35,399 bases of DNA, taken from assembly GCA_031398695.1 (NCBI GenBank), contig JANNNU010000118.1:1-35399 (forward strand), in the 5' to 3' direction. Every line of letters begins with the position of its first letter. The stretch's first letter is position 1. Source of the stretch: JAIYDJ01 sp031398695 (GTDB lineage: Bacteria; Pseudomonadota; Alphaproteobacteria; Rhodobacterales; Rhodobacteraceae). The notes beneath the pieces are model-generated. The model worked only from the letters and a program-made list of their open reading frames with translations. It was not told the origin of the DNA and did no database searches. This document shows positions 1 through 7,710 of the stretch, one piece after another. The position numbers and the translations under genes are program-made.

Positions 1-488
1 AGCGCGCCGCTGGCGGTCTTGGCAAGCGCGCCGGTTTCGGGGGCCGAATGGTGCCGGGGCGCGATCACCGCCCGCGCGCCGAACACCTCGGCGCTGCGCA
101 GCACCGCGCCCACGTTGTGCGGATCGGTCACCCGGTCGAGGCACACCACCAAAGGCGACCCGGTGCCCGAAATGCAGACCTCGGCCAGACTGCCCCAGGC
201 CAGTGGTCGCACTTCCAGCGCCGCGCCCTGATGCACCGATCCTTCGTCGATCGGCACGTCGAACTTGCGCGGATCGGCGATCTCGGGCTCCATCCCGCTG
301 ATCGCGATCGTCTCGGCGAGCCGGTCGGCGGCGTTGCGCGTCACCACCAACCGCAGCTTTTCCCGTGCGGGGTTCGACAGCGCGTCGCGCACCGCGTGCA
401 GCCCGAACAACCAGACCGTCTCGCGCGCCTCGGCCCGGCGGGCGCGTTCTTTGTCCACCACCCAGGTCGGTTTGATCGCTCCGGTCAT
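1..488 (-). CDS. rlmB: 23S rRNA (guanosine-2'-O-)-methyltransferase RlmB, C-terminus beyond window
   Basis: SpoU/TrmH-family RNA 2'-O-methyltransferase, expected to methylate G2251 of 23S rRNA in the cytoplasm. The gene starts at the ATG at 488-486 and runs off the left edge, so only about the first 162 residues are visible. The N-terminal third (to about residue 75) looks like the small substrate-binding domain, including WLFGLHAVRDAL near residue 26. It is followed by the start of the knotted methyltransferase domain with the family motif DRVTDPHNVGAVLRSAEVFG and, near the edge, HHSAPETGALAKTASGA. The knot and the AdoMet-binding loop lie outside the window. The gene is divergent from the adjacent tRNA-Tyr. 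It is ordinary chromosomal backbone and marks the flank of the island to its right. Another TrmH paralogue is possible, but the HHSAPE...ASGA segment favours RlmB. Confidence 0.85.
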   Translation of the reverse strand, partial: MTGAIKPTWVVDKERARRAEARETVWLFGLHAVRDALSNPAREKLRLVVTRNAADRLAETIAISGMEPEIADPRKFDVPIDEGSVHQGAALEVRPLAWGSLAEVCISGTGSPLVVCLDRVTDPHNVGAVLRSAEVFGARAVIAPRHHSAPETGALAKTASGA

Positions 489-596
489 TCTGGCCCCCTA
501 CCTTGCCTCTCTTTAATGCGGCGCGTGCCGCCCGCGCGCAAGCCAGCTTTTCCGCCTTGACGCCCCCAGGACCCTGCACTAACACGCCCCTTCAGT

Positions 597-680
597 GGGC
601 GACGCGCTGCAAGGTGCGGCAGGAGACTGTAACTCTCCCGGGGCGACCCGTGCCTGGTTCGATTCCAGGGTCGCCCACCA
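597..680 (+). tRNA. tRNA-Tyr (anticodon GTA)
   Basis: An 84-nt cloverleaf can be folded by hand. Acceptor strands are 597-603 and 670-676 (GGGCGAC/GTCGCCC), the discriminator is A677 and CCA is encoded at 678-680. The anticodon stem is GGAGA/TCTCC around loop CTGTAAC, giving anticodon GTA at 629-631. A long class II variable arm (CGGG/CCCG around GCGA) and a T arm CCTGG-TTCGATT-CCAGG follow. Long variable arm plus GTA identifies tyrosine. The D region (604-621) is odd: the best stem, GCTGC/GCGGC, leaves a loop of only five bases (AAGGT), and position 8 is G instead of U. The 3' terminus coincides with the left end of a long direct repeat that recurs at 34472, so this tRNA is probably the integration site of the island. 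Confidence 0.9.
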
Positions 681-1246
681 TCCACCCCCGTGATTTAACA
701 GCTAAGACCGGGCCCTGATAAAAGCGCGTGACGTCCGGGGCTTACGCGGAGTGATCTCGGTAACTGACCCGCAATCCCGGACTACAGAGCACTTTCTAGA
801 CTTGAATCTGCCGAATGTCTCTGCGGGCGATGGCCGCCCGAGGTCTTAAAGTATGACCCTGATGCAGGTTCAGATGGATGGAATGCCGAGAAGCGCGCGC
901 TGATCCGCCCAGCCGAGAGGCAGATCCGGCACCGCCCGCAGGCGGCTAGAGGTCAGGACAGCCGGCTGCCGGCCTTCCAGAATAGCGGCAGCAATGTCAG
1001 GTGCCAACCAGGCCAGCGGCAGGATCCGGCTGACGGCGCCTTTCGGCAGACCCTCCCGTGTCGTGATCTCCTCGATCGAGGCTGCACGGCCCACGAGCAG
1101 GTCATGTCGCCAGCGGCGGGCGTCGGCGATCAGGGCGATCAGTTCGGGATCGCGATGCGCTTTCTTGTTCGCTGTCCGCACGACGATCGGCTTGGCACGA
1201 CCGTTCTGATTGAGAGTGAACGGAAGGTCGAGGCGTGCCGGCAATG
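675..1246. repeat. Direct repeat, left copy (tRNA 3' end plus recombinase 3' end; candidate attL side)
   Basis: This segment recurs, diverged but without indels at the points checked, at 34472-35043. The offset is 33,797 bp at every anchor compared: CCACCAT (675/34472), TGATTT (691/34488), GACCCGCAATCCCGGA (766/34563), the recombinase stop codon (870/34667) and the repeat end (1246/35043). It begins within the last bases of the tRNA-Tyr acceptor/CCA end; further into the tRNA the two copies no longer align. It contains about 190 bp of noncoding DNA and the last 125 codons of the serine recombinase. The copies differ at many positions, so they are old or belong to related rather than identical elements. 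Confidence 0.8.
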
Positions 1247-2558
1247 ACCGCTGTTCGCCCAACTCGTCCAGCAAGGCGCCGAGGTCGATCTGGACGTTCA
1301 GGACTCCGGCCGCCAGATCGACCCGCTTCAGAACGGGACCGAGCAAGGCACCCGCCGCGTCCTCGGTTGCAGTTTCAACCTGCGCAGCCAGCCCTGACGC
1401 CCGGGAGAGGATAACACCAACGTCCGGGGCCTCTGCACCGCTGCCCGCCAGCGCGTCCATCAACCAGCCCGGATCGGCGAGCGCCCTTGCGACTGCAGTC
1501 CGAACCGCCGCTTCGATCGGCAGCGCGGGCAGTCGCTCGCCTCGTTCGGGTCCGGCTTGACCCTTCGGCCTCGAGGTGTAGTACCAATACCGCTTCTTCG
1601 AAGTCTTCCCCAACGCCGGAAGTGCCTTCAACGCATAGGTGGTCTTCATCGCCGCGCCCTTCGCATCGAAGAAGACACCATCGAGCCAGCGGCGCGCGGG
1701 CTGGCGCCGGACAGCAATCTCGCCGCCACCATTGCCGTCGAGTAAATCTTGTGCCGTTTGCCAGGTCACGGGATCGACAATGGCATCATGCTGTCCCTCA
1801 TGCACCTCGTCCTTATGCTTGACCTTTCCGATGTAGGTCGGATTGCGCAGCAGATGGTAAAGAGCGCCGCGGGAGTAGGCAGCCCCGCCCGTCACGCGAC
1901 CGAAGCGGTCCGTCCGCCGCTTGCTGACAATGCCAAGTTCACGCAGCCGATCTATCAACGCCGGGACCGAGCGCAGCGCGATGTAGTCGCGATAGACCGT
2001 GCGGATCGCCTCGGACTCGGCCGCGTTGACCAGGAGCGCCTTATCCTTGACGTCATAGCCCATCGGAACGGCTCCGCCCATCCAGAGTCCCTTGCGCTTC
2101 GACGCCGTGACCTTGTCGCGGATGCGCTCGGCGGTCACCTCCCGTTCGAACTGGGCAAAAGACAAAAGCACGTTGAGGGTGAGCCGCCCCATCGACGTCG
2201 TCGTGTTGAAGGCTTGGGTGACGGAGACGAACGACACGCCCGCGGCATCGAACACGTCGACCATCTTGGCAAAGTCCGACAACGCCCGGGTCAGGCGGTC
2301 AACCTTGTAAACCACGATGACATCGATGCGCCCGGCGCGCACATCGTCGAGGAGACGCTGCACTGCCGGACGGTCCATCGAGCCGCCGGAGAAGCCGCCA
2401 TCGTCATAGCGGTCGGCCAGTTCGGTCCAGCCCTCATAACGTTGGCTGAGTATGTAAGCCGCACAGGCTTCTCGCTGGGCATCGAGTGAATTAAAGCTCT
2501 GATCGAGCCCCTCCTCCGTCGATTTGCGGGTGTAGATGGCGCAGCGATGGCGGATCAT
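870..2558 (-). CDS. Large serine recombinase (resolvase/invertase N-terminal domain)
   Basis: A 562-residue site-specific DNA recombinase, presumably the integrase/excisionase of the element. The N-terminal catalytic domain (about 1-150) has the YTRKS motif with the nucleophile Ser13, then SLDAQREAC, DDGGFSGGSMDRPA and VYKVDRLTRAL, all typical of large serine recombinases. The central recombinase domain (about 165-300) includes RNPTYIGKV. The region where most relatives carry a zinc ribbon (about 290-350) has no CxxC pairs and reads RYWYYTS instead, as in a branch common in alphaproteobacteria. The C-terminal 120 residues contain a helix-turn-helix-like stretch (EEITTREGLPKGAVSRILPL). The start ATG overlaps the stop of the DUF2924 gene by ATGA, so the genes are translationally coupled. 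The 3' end faces tRNA-Tyr. A truncated paralogue sits at 34667-35043. The gene looks intact. Confidence 0.93.
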   Translation of the reverse strand: MIRHRCAIYTRKSTEEGLDQSFNSLDAQREACAAYILSQRYEGWTELADRYDDGGFSGGSMDRPAVQRLLDDVRAGRIDVIVVYKVDRLTRALSDFAKMVDVFDAAGVSFVSVTQAFNTTTSMGRLTLNVLLSFAQFEREVTAERIRDKVTASKRKGLWMGGAVPMGYDVKDKALLVNAAESEAIRTVYRDYIALRSVPALIDRLRELGIVSKRRTDRFGRVTGGAAYSRGALYHLLRNPTYIGKVKHKDEVHEGQHDAIVDPVTWQTAQDLLDGNGGGEIAVRRQPARRWLDGVFFDAKGAAMKTTYALKALPALGKTSKKRYWYYTSRPKGQAGPERGERLPALPIEAAVRTAVARALADPGWLMDALAGSGAEAPDVGVILSRASGLAAQVETATEDAAGALLGPVLKRVDLAAGVLNVQIDLGALLDELGEQRSLPARLDLPFTLNQNGRAKPIVVRTANKKAHRDPELIALIADARRWRHDLLVGRAASIEEITTREGLPKGAVSRILPLAWLAPDIAAAILEGRQPAVLTSSRLRAVPDLPLGWADQRALLGIPSI

Positions 2559-3067
2559 GTCTTGCCCCTGAGACCGAAGAAGCGGGGGCCGTTGCGCGCG
2601 CTGCCGGTGATGGCCCGGGCCACAACCGAGAGCGAGGACCAGGTCTTACCGCGCCACAGCGCACCGTCGGCCAGCACGACCACCTCGTGGGTCTCGCCGC
2701 CCCAGGCCCGCATCAGCCGGGTGCCCACGGGTGCGGGGGGTGGCTGGAGACCGCTGACGGCCTCCGCCGGCCGGGCACCCGCGGCACGCCGCCGGATGAC
2801 CTGGTCCCACTCACGCGCCGACGCCTTGCACCCTCGCACCCCCTGCTGAGCCTCCCAGGCCAGTGCGAGACGCAGCAGGCGGGCGGTGAAGGTTGCGGGC
2901 GCTGGTGTGCCACGTTCGGCACACCAGATCGCCCGCAGTTCAGCGGCCGGGGCGTCGGCCAGCCGTGCCAAGACAGCCGTGGTAGGCTCGGCTGATCTGG
3001 TGGGTAGCGGCACCCGCGCAGTGAAGCCCCCGCTCACCCGGGCGGATTTTCTGGATCCGGCCATCAT
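2555..3067 (-). CDS. DUF2924 domain-containing protein
   Basis: A 170-residue protein of the DUF2924 family, which is habitually found next to alphaproteobacterial serine recombinases; its biochemical role is not established. The N-terminus is basic and low-complexity. From about residue 30 an Ala/Leu-rich helical segment (TTAVLARLADAPAAELRAIW) begins. The C-terminal half carries the signature GTRLMRAWGGETHEVVVL, then LWRGKTWSSLSVVARAITG and NGPRFFGL, the usual end of the family. The start is taken at the ATG at 3067, which shares a base with the stop of the DUF3489 gene (TAATG); a second ATG follows directly. The stop overlaps the recombinase start (ATGA). The tight coupling suggests the protein acts with the recombinase, for example as a directionality or accessory DNA-binding factor, which is inference. 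Confidence 0.85.
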   Translation of the reverse strand: MMAGSRKSARVSGGFTARVPLPTRSAEPTTAVLARLADAPAAELRAIWCAERGTPAPATFTARLLRLALAWEAQQGVRGCKASAREWDQVIRRRAAGARPAEAVSGLQPPPAPVGTRLMRAWGGETHEVVVLADGALWRGKTWSSLSVVARAITGSARNGPRFFGLRGKT

Positions 3068-3408
3068 TAACCGTCCAGCCGCATGATTGGCCCGGTGATG
3101 CGATAGCGGCCCGGCTTGCCGTTCGCGCCCTTCACATGCTCGATCGGATGGCCGGATTTCCTGAGGCCCGTGATCGCCGCCCGCGTGGTGTGGACCTGCC
3201 AGCCGAGTTTCTGGCTGATCGCAACCACGTCGGCGCCGGTCTTGCCGGAGAGCAGCCGGATCAACTGGAACGTCTTGGATCCAGGCTTTGGCTGTCGGGC
3301 CACGACCCACTCGTGCATCGGTTCAGGGTCAAGCTCGCTCACCTGCGCAAGCAGTGCCGTCTCACCGGCCTGTGTCGTCGTTTTGGTGTCTGTTCCATTC
3401 TTGGTCAT
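3067..3408 (-). CDS. DUF3489 domain-containing protein
   Basis: A 113-residue protein. The N-terminal 45 residues look disordered (Thr/Gln/Glu-rich). The C-terminal 65 residues form the DUF3489 domain, a winged-helix-like fold judged by pattern: KTFQLIRLLSGKTGADVVAI, LGWQVHTTRAAITGLRKSGH and the closing GKPGRYRI. That arrangement is expected of a small DNA-binding regulator. The ATG at 3408 is chosen because a near-perfect Shine-Dalgarno AGGAGG lies 5 nt upstream; the frame stays open further upstream but has no comparable site. It is the first gene of the coupled DUF3489-DUF2924-recombinase operon, so it probably controls or assists the recombinase. No experimental function is known to me for this domain. 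Confidence 0.85.
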   Translation of the reverse strand: MTKNGTDTKTTTQAGETALLAQVSELDPEPMHEWVVARQPKPGSKTFQLIRLLSGKTGADVVAISQKLGWQVHTTRAAITGLRKSGHPIEHVKGANGKPGRYRITGPIMRLDG

Positions 3409-3707
3409 CAAAGCCTCCTGGGTCTGGGTCCGTGGCGTTCTGGCCCCGGTACTGACACAAGCCCGGCAAACCCGGGCAGGAGGCGGAGGCGTGCGACTGC
3501 GTCGCGCGCCGGGACACTGACGCTCTGGTCGCCCGGCAAGTCCAGCGGAATGTCGGCTTTCGACAGGACTGCAGGATAAACAGCAGAGGTAAGCGCCCCA
3601 GGCACCCGAGGTCGTCAATGGCTGCCCTGCTGCGGCAGACAGGTTACGCCGGGCGGCGGGCACCGTGCGTAAAACCTGCCGTGCCCCAGCCAGCCGGTCT
3701 GATCGGT
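3409..3707. other. Noncoding gap within the recombination module
   Basis: About 300 bases between the DUF5681 stop and the DUF3489 ribosome binding site. No reading frame here resembles a known protein and base composition is similar to the surroundings. The minus-strand promoter of the DUF3489-DUF2924-recombinase operon must lie here, but I see no convincing -35/-10 pair. No tRNA or strong terminator was seen. Confidence 0.5.
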
Positions 3708-4088
3708 TCAAGCCTCATAGTCTTCTAACGTGAGCCCCACCATTCGCAGGAACCTCTCTTTGGCTCCGCGGACGTCGGCATCCCGTTCCTCGATGAGGGC
3801 ATCGCCGGGCAGGCTCACTTCCAACATGATCTTGATAGCCTGGAATAGGGCGCCGTTATCACCCTTCAGGGCCTTATTGCAAAGCGCCAGATAGCCTGCC
3901 TCAAGGCCACCGAGTTCCATGGCTTTGCCATCCCAGCCCCGGGCCGTGACAGGCTGGGACAGGATATCGGCCATGCTTTCGAGCAGTGCAGCTTTGGTGA
4001 TCTTGGGCCGGCCCGCCGGATTGCCGCTCTGGCCCGACTGCCAGCGGGTTTTGGTCGGAGGCCGGCCGTAGCCGATGTCATCACTCAT
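3708..4088 (-). CDS. DUF5681 domain-containing protein
   Basis: A 126-residue protein of the DUF5681 family, small proteins common in alphaproteobacterial prophage-like and integrative elements and of unknown function. The family signature lies at the N-terminus: GYGRPPTKTRWQSGQSGNPAGRPK (residues about 5-28), a Gly/Pro/Arg-rich segment that resembles a nucleic-acid-binding arm. The rest is helical and acidic-to-mixed. The start is set at the ATG at 4088, which overlaps the end of the upstream reading frame by 8 bp; an in-frame ATG at 4100 would add four residues. The gene lies downstream of a second, frameshifted DUF5681 copy and the methylase remnant, in an order typical of such elements. 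Confidence 0.8.
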   Translation of the reverse strand: MSDDIGYGRPPTKTRWQSGQSGNPAGRPKITKAALLESMADILSQPVTARGWDGKAMELGGLEAGYLALCNKALKGDNGALFQAIKIMLEVSLPGDALIEERDADVRGAKERFLRMVGLTLEDYEA

Positions 4089-4456
4089 CTTCGGCATCAA
4101 GGATCTCCGCCACCAGTTCGGGATGTGCCAGCGCCAGCTCCAGAAACCGGGCTCTAGCGGACTTTTCGTTTGCCCTCAGATCTTCCGGCAGCCCCGGCCG
4201 AGCCATCGCGAGGATACGCTGCTGAAGGGCCACGGCCCGGCGGTCACCGCAGCCGCAGAAGCAGCGCCTCACGGATCGGGATCTTGCAGCCACTTCCGGC
4301 AAGGCTGACCTTGCGGTCCAGCACCTTCTGCAGGGCCGTGTAGGGGGTCTCGGCCATCTTTGGGCGGCCCTTCGGATTGCAAGACTTTCCCTTCTGGAAC
4401 CGATGCGCAGCGGGCGATTTCATATAGCCCGAGGTGTGGGGTTTGAGATCGCTCAT
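4081..4456 (-). pseudogene. DUF5681 domain protein, apparently split by a frameshift
   Basis: Two overlapping minus-strand frames together look like one DUF5681 protein. The first (ATG 4456, 70 codons, stop at 4244) carries the signature GYMKSPAAHRFQKGKSCNPKGRPK and ends KIPIREALLLRLR. The second frame, open through about 4270 to its stop at 4081, supplies the missing C-terminal part (DRRAVALQQRILAMARPG, ELALAHPELVAEILDAEDE), whose length and helical pattern suit the family. The switch would fall at about 4245-4275. A single protein of about 125 residues would match the neighbouring copy. The ATG at 4456 overlaps the methylase stop by ATGA, so it was once coupled. Two separate overlapping genes, or a sequencing error, remain possible. 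Confidence 0.55.
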
Positions 4457-5505
4457 GCGGCACCAGCAGCTTCAGAGACCGCGACCACTGCGGAGGCACC
4501 TCGGTCCCGCGCGACATCGTCGAAACTGGCGCCACTGGCCTCCAGCCGGGCAGGCTCTCCCGTCAATGCGGCATAGTGGCGGCAGATCACATCGCAATAG
4601 AGCGGGTCCAACTCGACCAGCCGGGCCACACGCCCGGTCCGTTCCGCCGCGATCAGCGTGGTGCCCGATCCGCCAAAACCATCGAGCACAATCTCACCAC
4701 GCCGGGTCACATCCTTGATCGCATCGGCGACCAGTGCCGTGGGTTTCACCGTCGGATGCAGGGCCAGATCCTTCTGGCTGCCGCCGAAGCTGTTCACGCC
4801 CGGATAGGTCCAGACGTTTGTGCGGTAGCAGCCATGTTCGCCAAGGCCGAAGGTGTTGGTATGGGCGGCAGTGCCGACCTTGTACGCAAAAACCAGCTCG
4901 TGCTGCGAGCGGTAGAACGTGCCCATGCCGCCGTTGGTCTTGGCCCAAATCACCAGGTTCTTCAGCTCCGAATAGACCTTGCCCCCGGCGGCCTGCAACT
5001 CGGCCATATGGCGCCAGTCCATGCAAACGAAGTGAATGGCGCCATCGGCGCTGACCGCCGCCATGGCGCCGAGAGAAGTTTCCAGGAAGGCCGTAAAGGC
5101 GGCCTGGTCCATCTCGCCCGCGGCCATGGCGAATTCCCGGTGCTTCACCGTGCCTGAGCCGCAGACATGGCCGTCAATCTTCACGTTGTAGGGCGGATCG
5201 GTGAACACTGCCCGGGCACGCTCGCCCTGCATCAGCGCGGCGTAGGTTTCGGTCGACCGCGCATCGCCGCAGATCAACCGGTGCGGACCCAAGAGCCAGA
5301 CATCGCCGGCTTTGGTGACGGCCGGGCCGGGTTCAGGCGCCGGATAGTCATCATCGGGGTCGGATTGCGGCTCATCGCCGTCGTCGAGCAGCAGATCCAG
5401 CTCGGCGGTCTCGAATCCGGTGTCGGGCAGTTCTAGAAGAACTTTCCTTGAGACTGGCAGGGCCGTCTTGTAGCCTTCCAGGATGATCCAGCGCTCCCGG
5501 TTCCG
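4453..5505 (-). pseudogene. ParB-type site-specific DNA methyltransferase, N-terminus lost
   Basis: The methylase domain is intact: an N6-adenine/N4-cytosine DNA methyltransferase of the beta type with catalytic DPPY (residues 33-36 counting from the TTG at 5292), LICGDARS just before it, the AdoMet-binding DGFGGSGTTLIAAERTGR near 207-224, and the LHPTVKP motif. In this family a ParB-like nuclease domain precedes it. Here the frame continues upstream of 5292 with its linker (LELPDTGFETAELDLLLDDG, then an acidic stretch and AGDVWLLGPHRL). It is closed by a TAG at 5508-5506 with no ATG or GTG between, and about 100-150 N-terminal residues are missing. It is therefore a truncated relic unless translation starts at the TTG at 5292. 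The catabolic cargo begins just beyond the break, so the deletion or insertion joint lies near 5505-5600. Confidence 0.7.
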
Positions 5506-5692
5506 CTATTCGCCGCAAACGAAGTGCGAAAAGCTTCAAGCGTGCCGGTACAGGCGCTGAAACCACGGGCAGTGGGATCGCCCAGCGTTTAGTAACCGGA
5601 GCAAAACGTTGTGCTCATTCCGGGGGATGACCATTATTTACTTCGCACGCGTGCAGGGACGTGCTGAGCGAGAAAAACTGGGAGCTCGAAAA
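5506..5692. other. Junction between methylase remnant and catabolic cargo; promoter region of the CoA ligase
   Basis: 187 bp hold no recognisable gene. The left part is the ruined upstream end of the methylase gene; the right part must contain the promoter of the plus-strand ligase. A Shine-Dalgarno-like GGGAG lies 9 nt before the ATG at 5693. I found no copy of the ATTTCAAG half-sites seen at 13627-13656, so the ligase may be controlled differently or from further upstream. Confidence 0.5.
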
Positions 5693-7306
5693 ATGCTGGG
5701 TCCGACCGGCCATCTTGACACTTTCACGCGCGAGCGGCTTCCGTCTGTCGAGGCCTTGCCCGTTTTTGATCTTGCTGGATTCGACTATCCGGAGTGGATC
5801 AATATCGCGGTCGAGTTGACCGATCGCATGGTCGAAAAGGGCTTCGGCGACCATGTTGCGCTGATTGGCAATGGTCGGTCGCGGACCTACAAAGAGCTGT
5901 CGGACTGGTCCAACCGGATCGCGCATGCGCTGGTGCAGGATTACGGCGTGCAGCCCGGCAATCGGGTCTTGATCCGGTCGGCGAACAACCCGGCGATGGT
6001 CGCCTGCTGGCTGGCCGCGACGAAGGCTGGGGCGGTGGTCGTTAACACCATGCCGATGCTTCGGGCGGGCGAGTTGACGGCGATCGTGGACAAGGCCGAA
6101 ATCACCCATGCGCTGTGCGACACACGATTGATGGAGGAGTTGGTCGTCTGCCAGAAGCACAGCCGGTTTCTAAGCTGTGTAGTGGGGTTTGACGGAACAG
6201 CCAACCACGATGCAGAACTGGACCGGATCGCGTTGCGCAAGCAGGTGCGGTTCACTGCACCGCCCACGGGGCGGGACGATGTGGCGCTGCTGGGGTTCAC
6301 GTCCGGAACAACGGGCGAACCGAAGGCCACAATGCATTTCCACCGCGACCTGCTGATCATCGCGGACGGCTATGCTAAAGAAGTACTGGGGGTGACGCCC
6401 GAAGATGTGTTCGTCGGCTCGCCGCCGCTTGCGTTTACATTCGGCTTGGGCGGGCTCGCGGTGTTTCCGTTGCGGTTCGGAGCTGCGGCGGCGCTTTTGG
6501 AGCAAGCGAGTCCGCAGAACATGATAGACATCATTCAGGAATACCGGGCCACTGTATGCTTCACTGCGCCGACCGCATATCGCGTGATGCTGCGGGCGAT
6601 GGCCGAAGGCGCGGACCTGTCGTCGCTACGCGCTGCTGTGAGTGCCGGAGAAACGCTGCCCGCCCCGGTGTATCAGGAATGGATGGATCGCACCGGCAAG
6701 CCGATGCTCGATGGGATCGGCGCAACCGAGATGTTGCACATCTTCTTGACCAACCGGTTCGATGACCACCACCCCGGCTGCACCGGGCGGCCCGTCGCTG
6801 GATACGAAGCGCGCGTGGTCGGCCCCGACATGGCCGAAGTGCCACGAGGCGAGGTGGGGCGGCTTGCGGTGCGGGGACCGACGGGGTGCCGCTATATGGC
6901 CGACGCGCGGCAGGCAGCTTACGTGCGGGAGGGCTGGAACGTTACGGGCGACAGCTTCTGGCAGGACGACGAGGGGCGGTTCCACTTTGCAGCGCGGTCA
7001 GACGACATGATCATTTCGGCAGGCTACAACATCGCAGGCCCAGAAGTGGAGGCGGCTTTGCTGTCACACCCGGCGGTTCAGGAATGCGCGGTGATTGGCG
7101 CAGTGGATGCCGACCGGGGGCAGATCGTCGAGGCGCATGTGGTGCTGGCGGCGGGGCAAGCGGGGGACGCGCTGATGGTCAAGCTGTTGCAGGACCATGT
7201 GAAGGCGGTGATCGCGCCCTACAAGTATCCGCGCCGCGTCGTGTTCATCGAGGCGCTGCCCAAAACGCAGACCGGCAAGATCCAGCGGTTCCGGCTCCGC
7301 AGCTAG
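5693..7306 (+). CDS. 2-aminobenzoate-CoA ligase (benzoate-CoA ligase family)
   Basis: A 537-residue ANL-superfamily acyl-CoA synthetase, cytoplasmic, expected to activate anthranilate with ATP and CoA to 2-aminobenzoyl-CoA, the first step of the pathway. The adenylate-forming core has the P-loop TSGTTGEPK (about residue 200), followed by the MHFHRDL typical of benzoate and aminobenzoate ligases, the hinge region near GYNIAGPEVE, and the A10 lysine in PKTQTGKIQRFRLRS at the C-terminus. The ATG at 5693 is preferred over an in-frame ATG at 5609: GGGAG stands 9 nt upstream and the protein then begins GPTGHLDTFTRERLP, as relatives do. It is the only plus-strand gene of this sub-cluster. Its TAG overlaps the Rid gene's stop in the opposite direction (CTAG, 7303-7306). 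A benzoate or salicylate ligase is the main alternative; the neighbours favour 2-aminobenzoate. Confidence 0.85.
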   Translation: MLGPTGHLDTFTRERLPSVEALPVFDLAGFDYPEWINIAVELTDRMVEKGFGDHVALIGNGRSRTYKELSDWSNRIAHALVQDYGVQPGNRVLIRSANNPAMVACWLAATKAGAVVVNTMPMLRAGELTAIVDKAEITHALCDTRLMEELVVCQKHSRFLSCVVGFDGTANHDAELDRIALRKQVRFTAPPTGRDDVALLGFTSGTTGEPKATMHFHRDLLIIADGYAKEVLGVTPEDVFVGSPPLAFTFGLGGLAVFPLRFGAAAALLEQASPQNMIDIIQEYRATVCFTAPTAYRVMLRAMAEGADLSSLRAAVSAGETLPAPVYQEWMDRTGKPMLDGIGATEMLHIFLTNRFDDHHPGCTGRPVAGYEARVVGPDMAEVPRGEVGRLAVRGPTGCRYMADARQAAYVREGWNVTGDSFWQDDEGRFHFAARSDDMIISAGYNIAGPEVEAALLSHPAVQECAVIGAVDADRGQIVEAHVVLAAGQAGDALMVKLLQDHVKAVIAPYKYPRRVVFIEALPKTQTGKIQRFRLRS

Positions 7307-7710
7307 GCGGGGACGACGGCGGTCGCCTCGATCTCGACCTTTGCGCGATCTTCGACCAGCGCTACCACCTGCACCAGCGCCATAGCCGGAAAGTGCCGCC
7401 CGATCACCGTGCGGTAAGCGCGGCCCAAATCGCGCAGATTGTCGAGATAGGCGCGCTTGTCGGTCACATACCAGGTCAGCCGCACCAGATGTTCCGGGCC
7501 CGCCCCGGCGCAGGCCAGCACCTCGACGATGTTCCGTAGCGTCTGTTGAACCTGGCCCACGAAGTCATCGGTTTCAAACTGTTGATCGGCGTTCCAGCCG
7601 ATTATGCCGCCCGTGAATACCATCCGCCCGGATGCCGCCACGCCGTTGGCATAACCCACGGCCGGTTTCCAGTGTGATGGGTGCAGGAACTCATGGACGG
7701 GGTCCGTCAT
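7303..7710 (-). CDS. Rid (RidA/YjgF/UK114) family protein, probable enamine/imine deaminase of the pathway
   Basis: A 135-residue single-domain Rid protein, expected to be a cytoplasmic trimer with active sites between subunits. Archetypal RidA hydrolyses enamines/imines and uses an Arg in a PARS-type motif; here that position reads FPAMALVQVVAL, so the Arg is replaced by Met. The C-terminal KVEIEATA is kept. Loss of the Arg is a feature of non-RidA subfamilies. The A. evansii 2-aminobenzoate cluster also encodes a 'putative translation inhibitor', the old name of this family. The monooxygenase/reductase product is a cyclic enamine, so a role in removing its amino group as ammonia is plausible; that is inference. 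It is the last gene of the minus operon, overlapping the thioesterase by ATGA. Confidence 0.85.
   Translation of the reverse strand: MTDPVHEFLHPSHWKPAVGYANGVAASGRMVFTGGIIGWNADQQFETDDFVGQVQQTLRNIVEVLACAGAGPEHLVRLTWYVTDKRAYLDNLRDLGRAYRTVIGRHFPAMALVQVVALVEDRAKVEIEATAVVPA

Noticed and set aside
7303..7710. Rid gene as a translation inhibitor
   Set aside because: That is the historical name of the family; context and known family chemistry point to enamine/imine hydrolysis.
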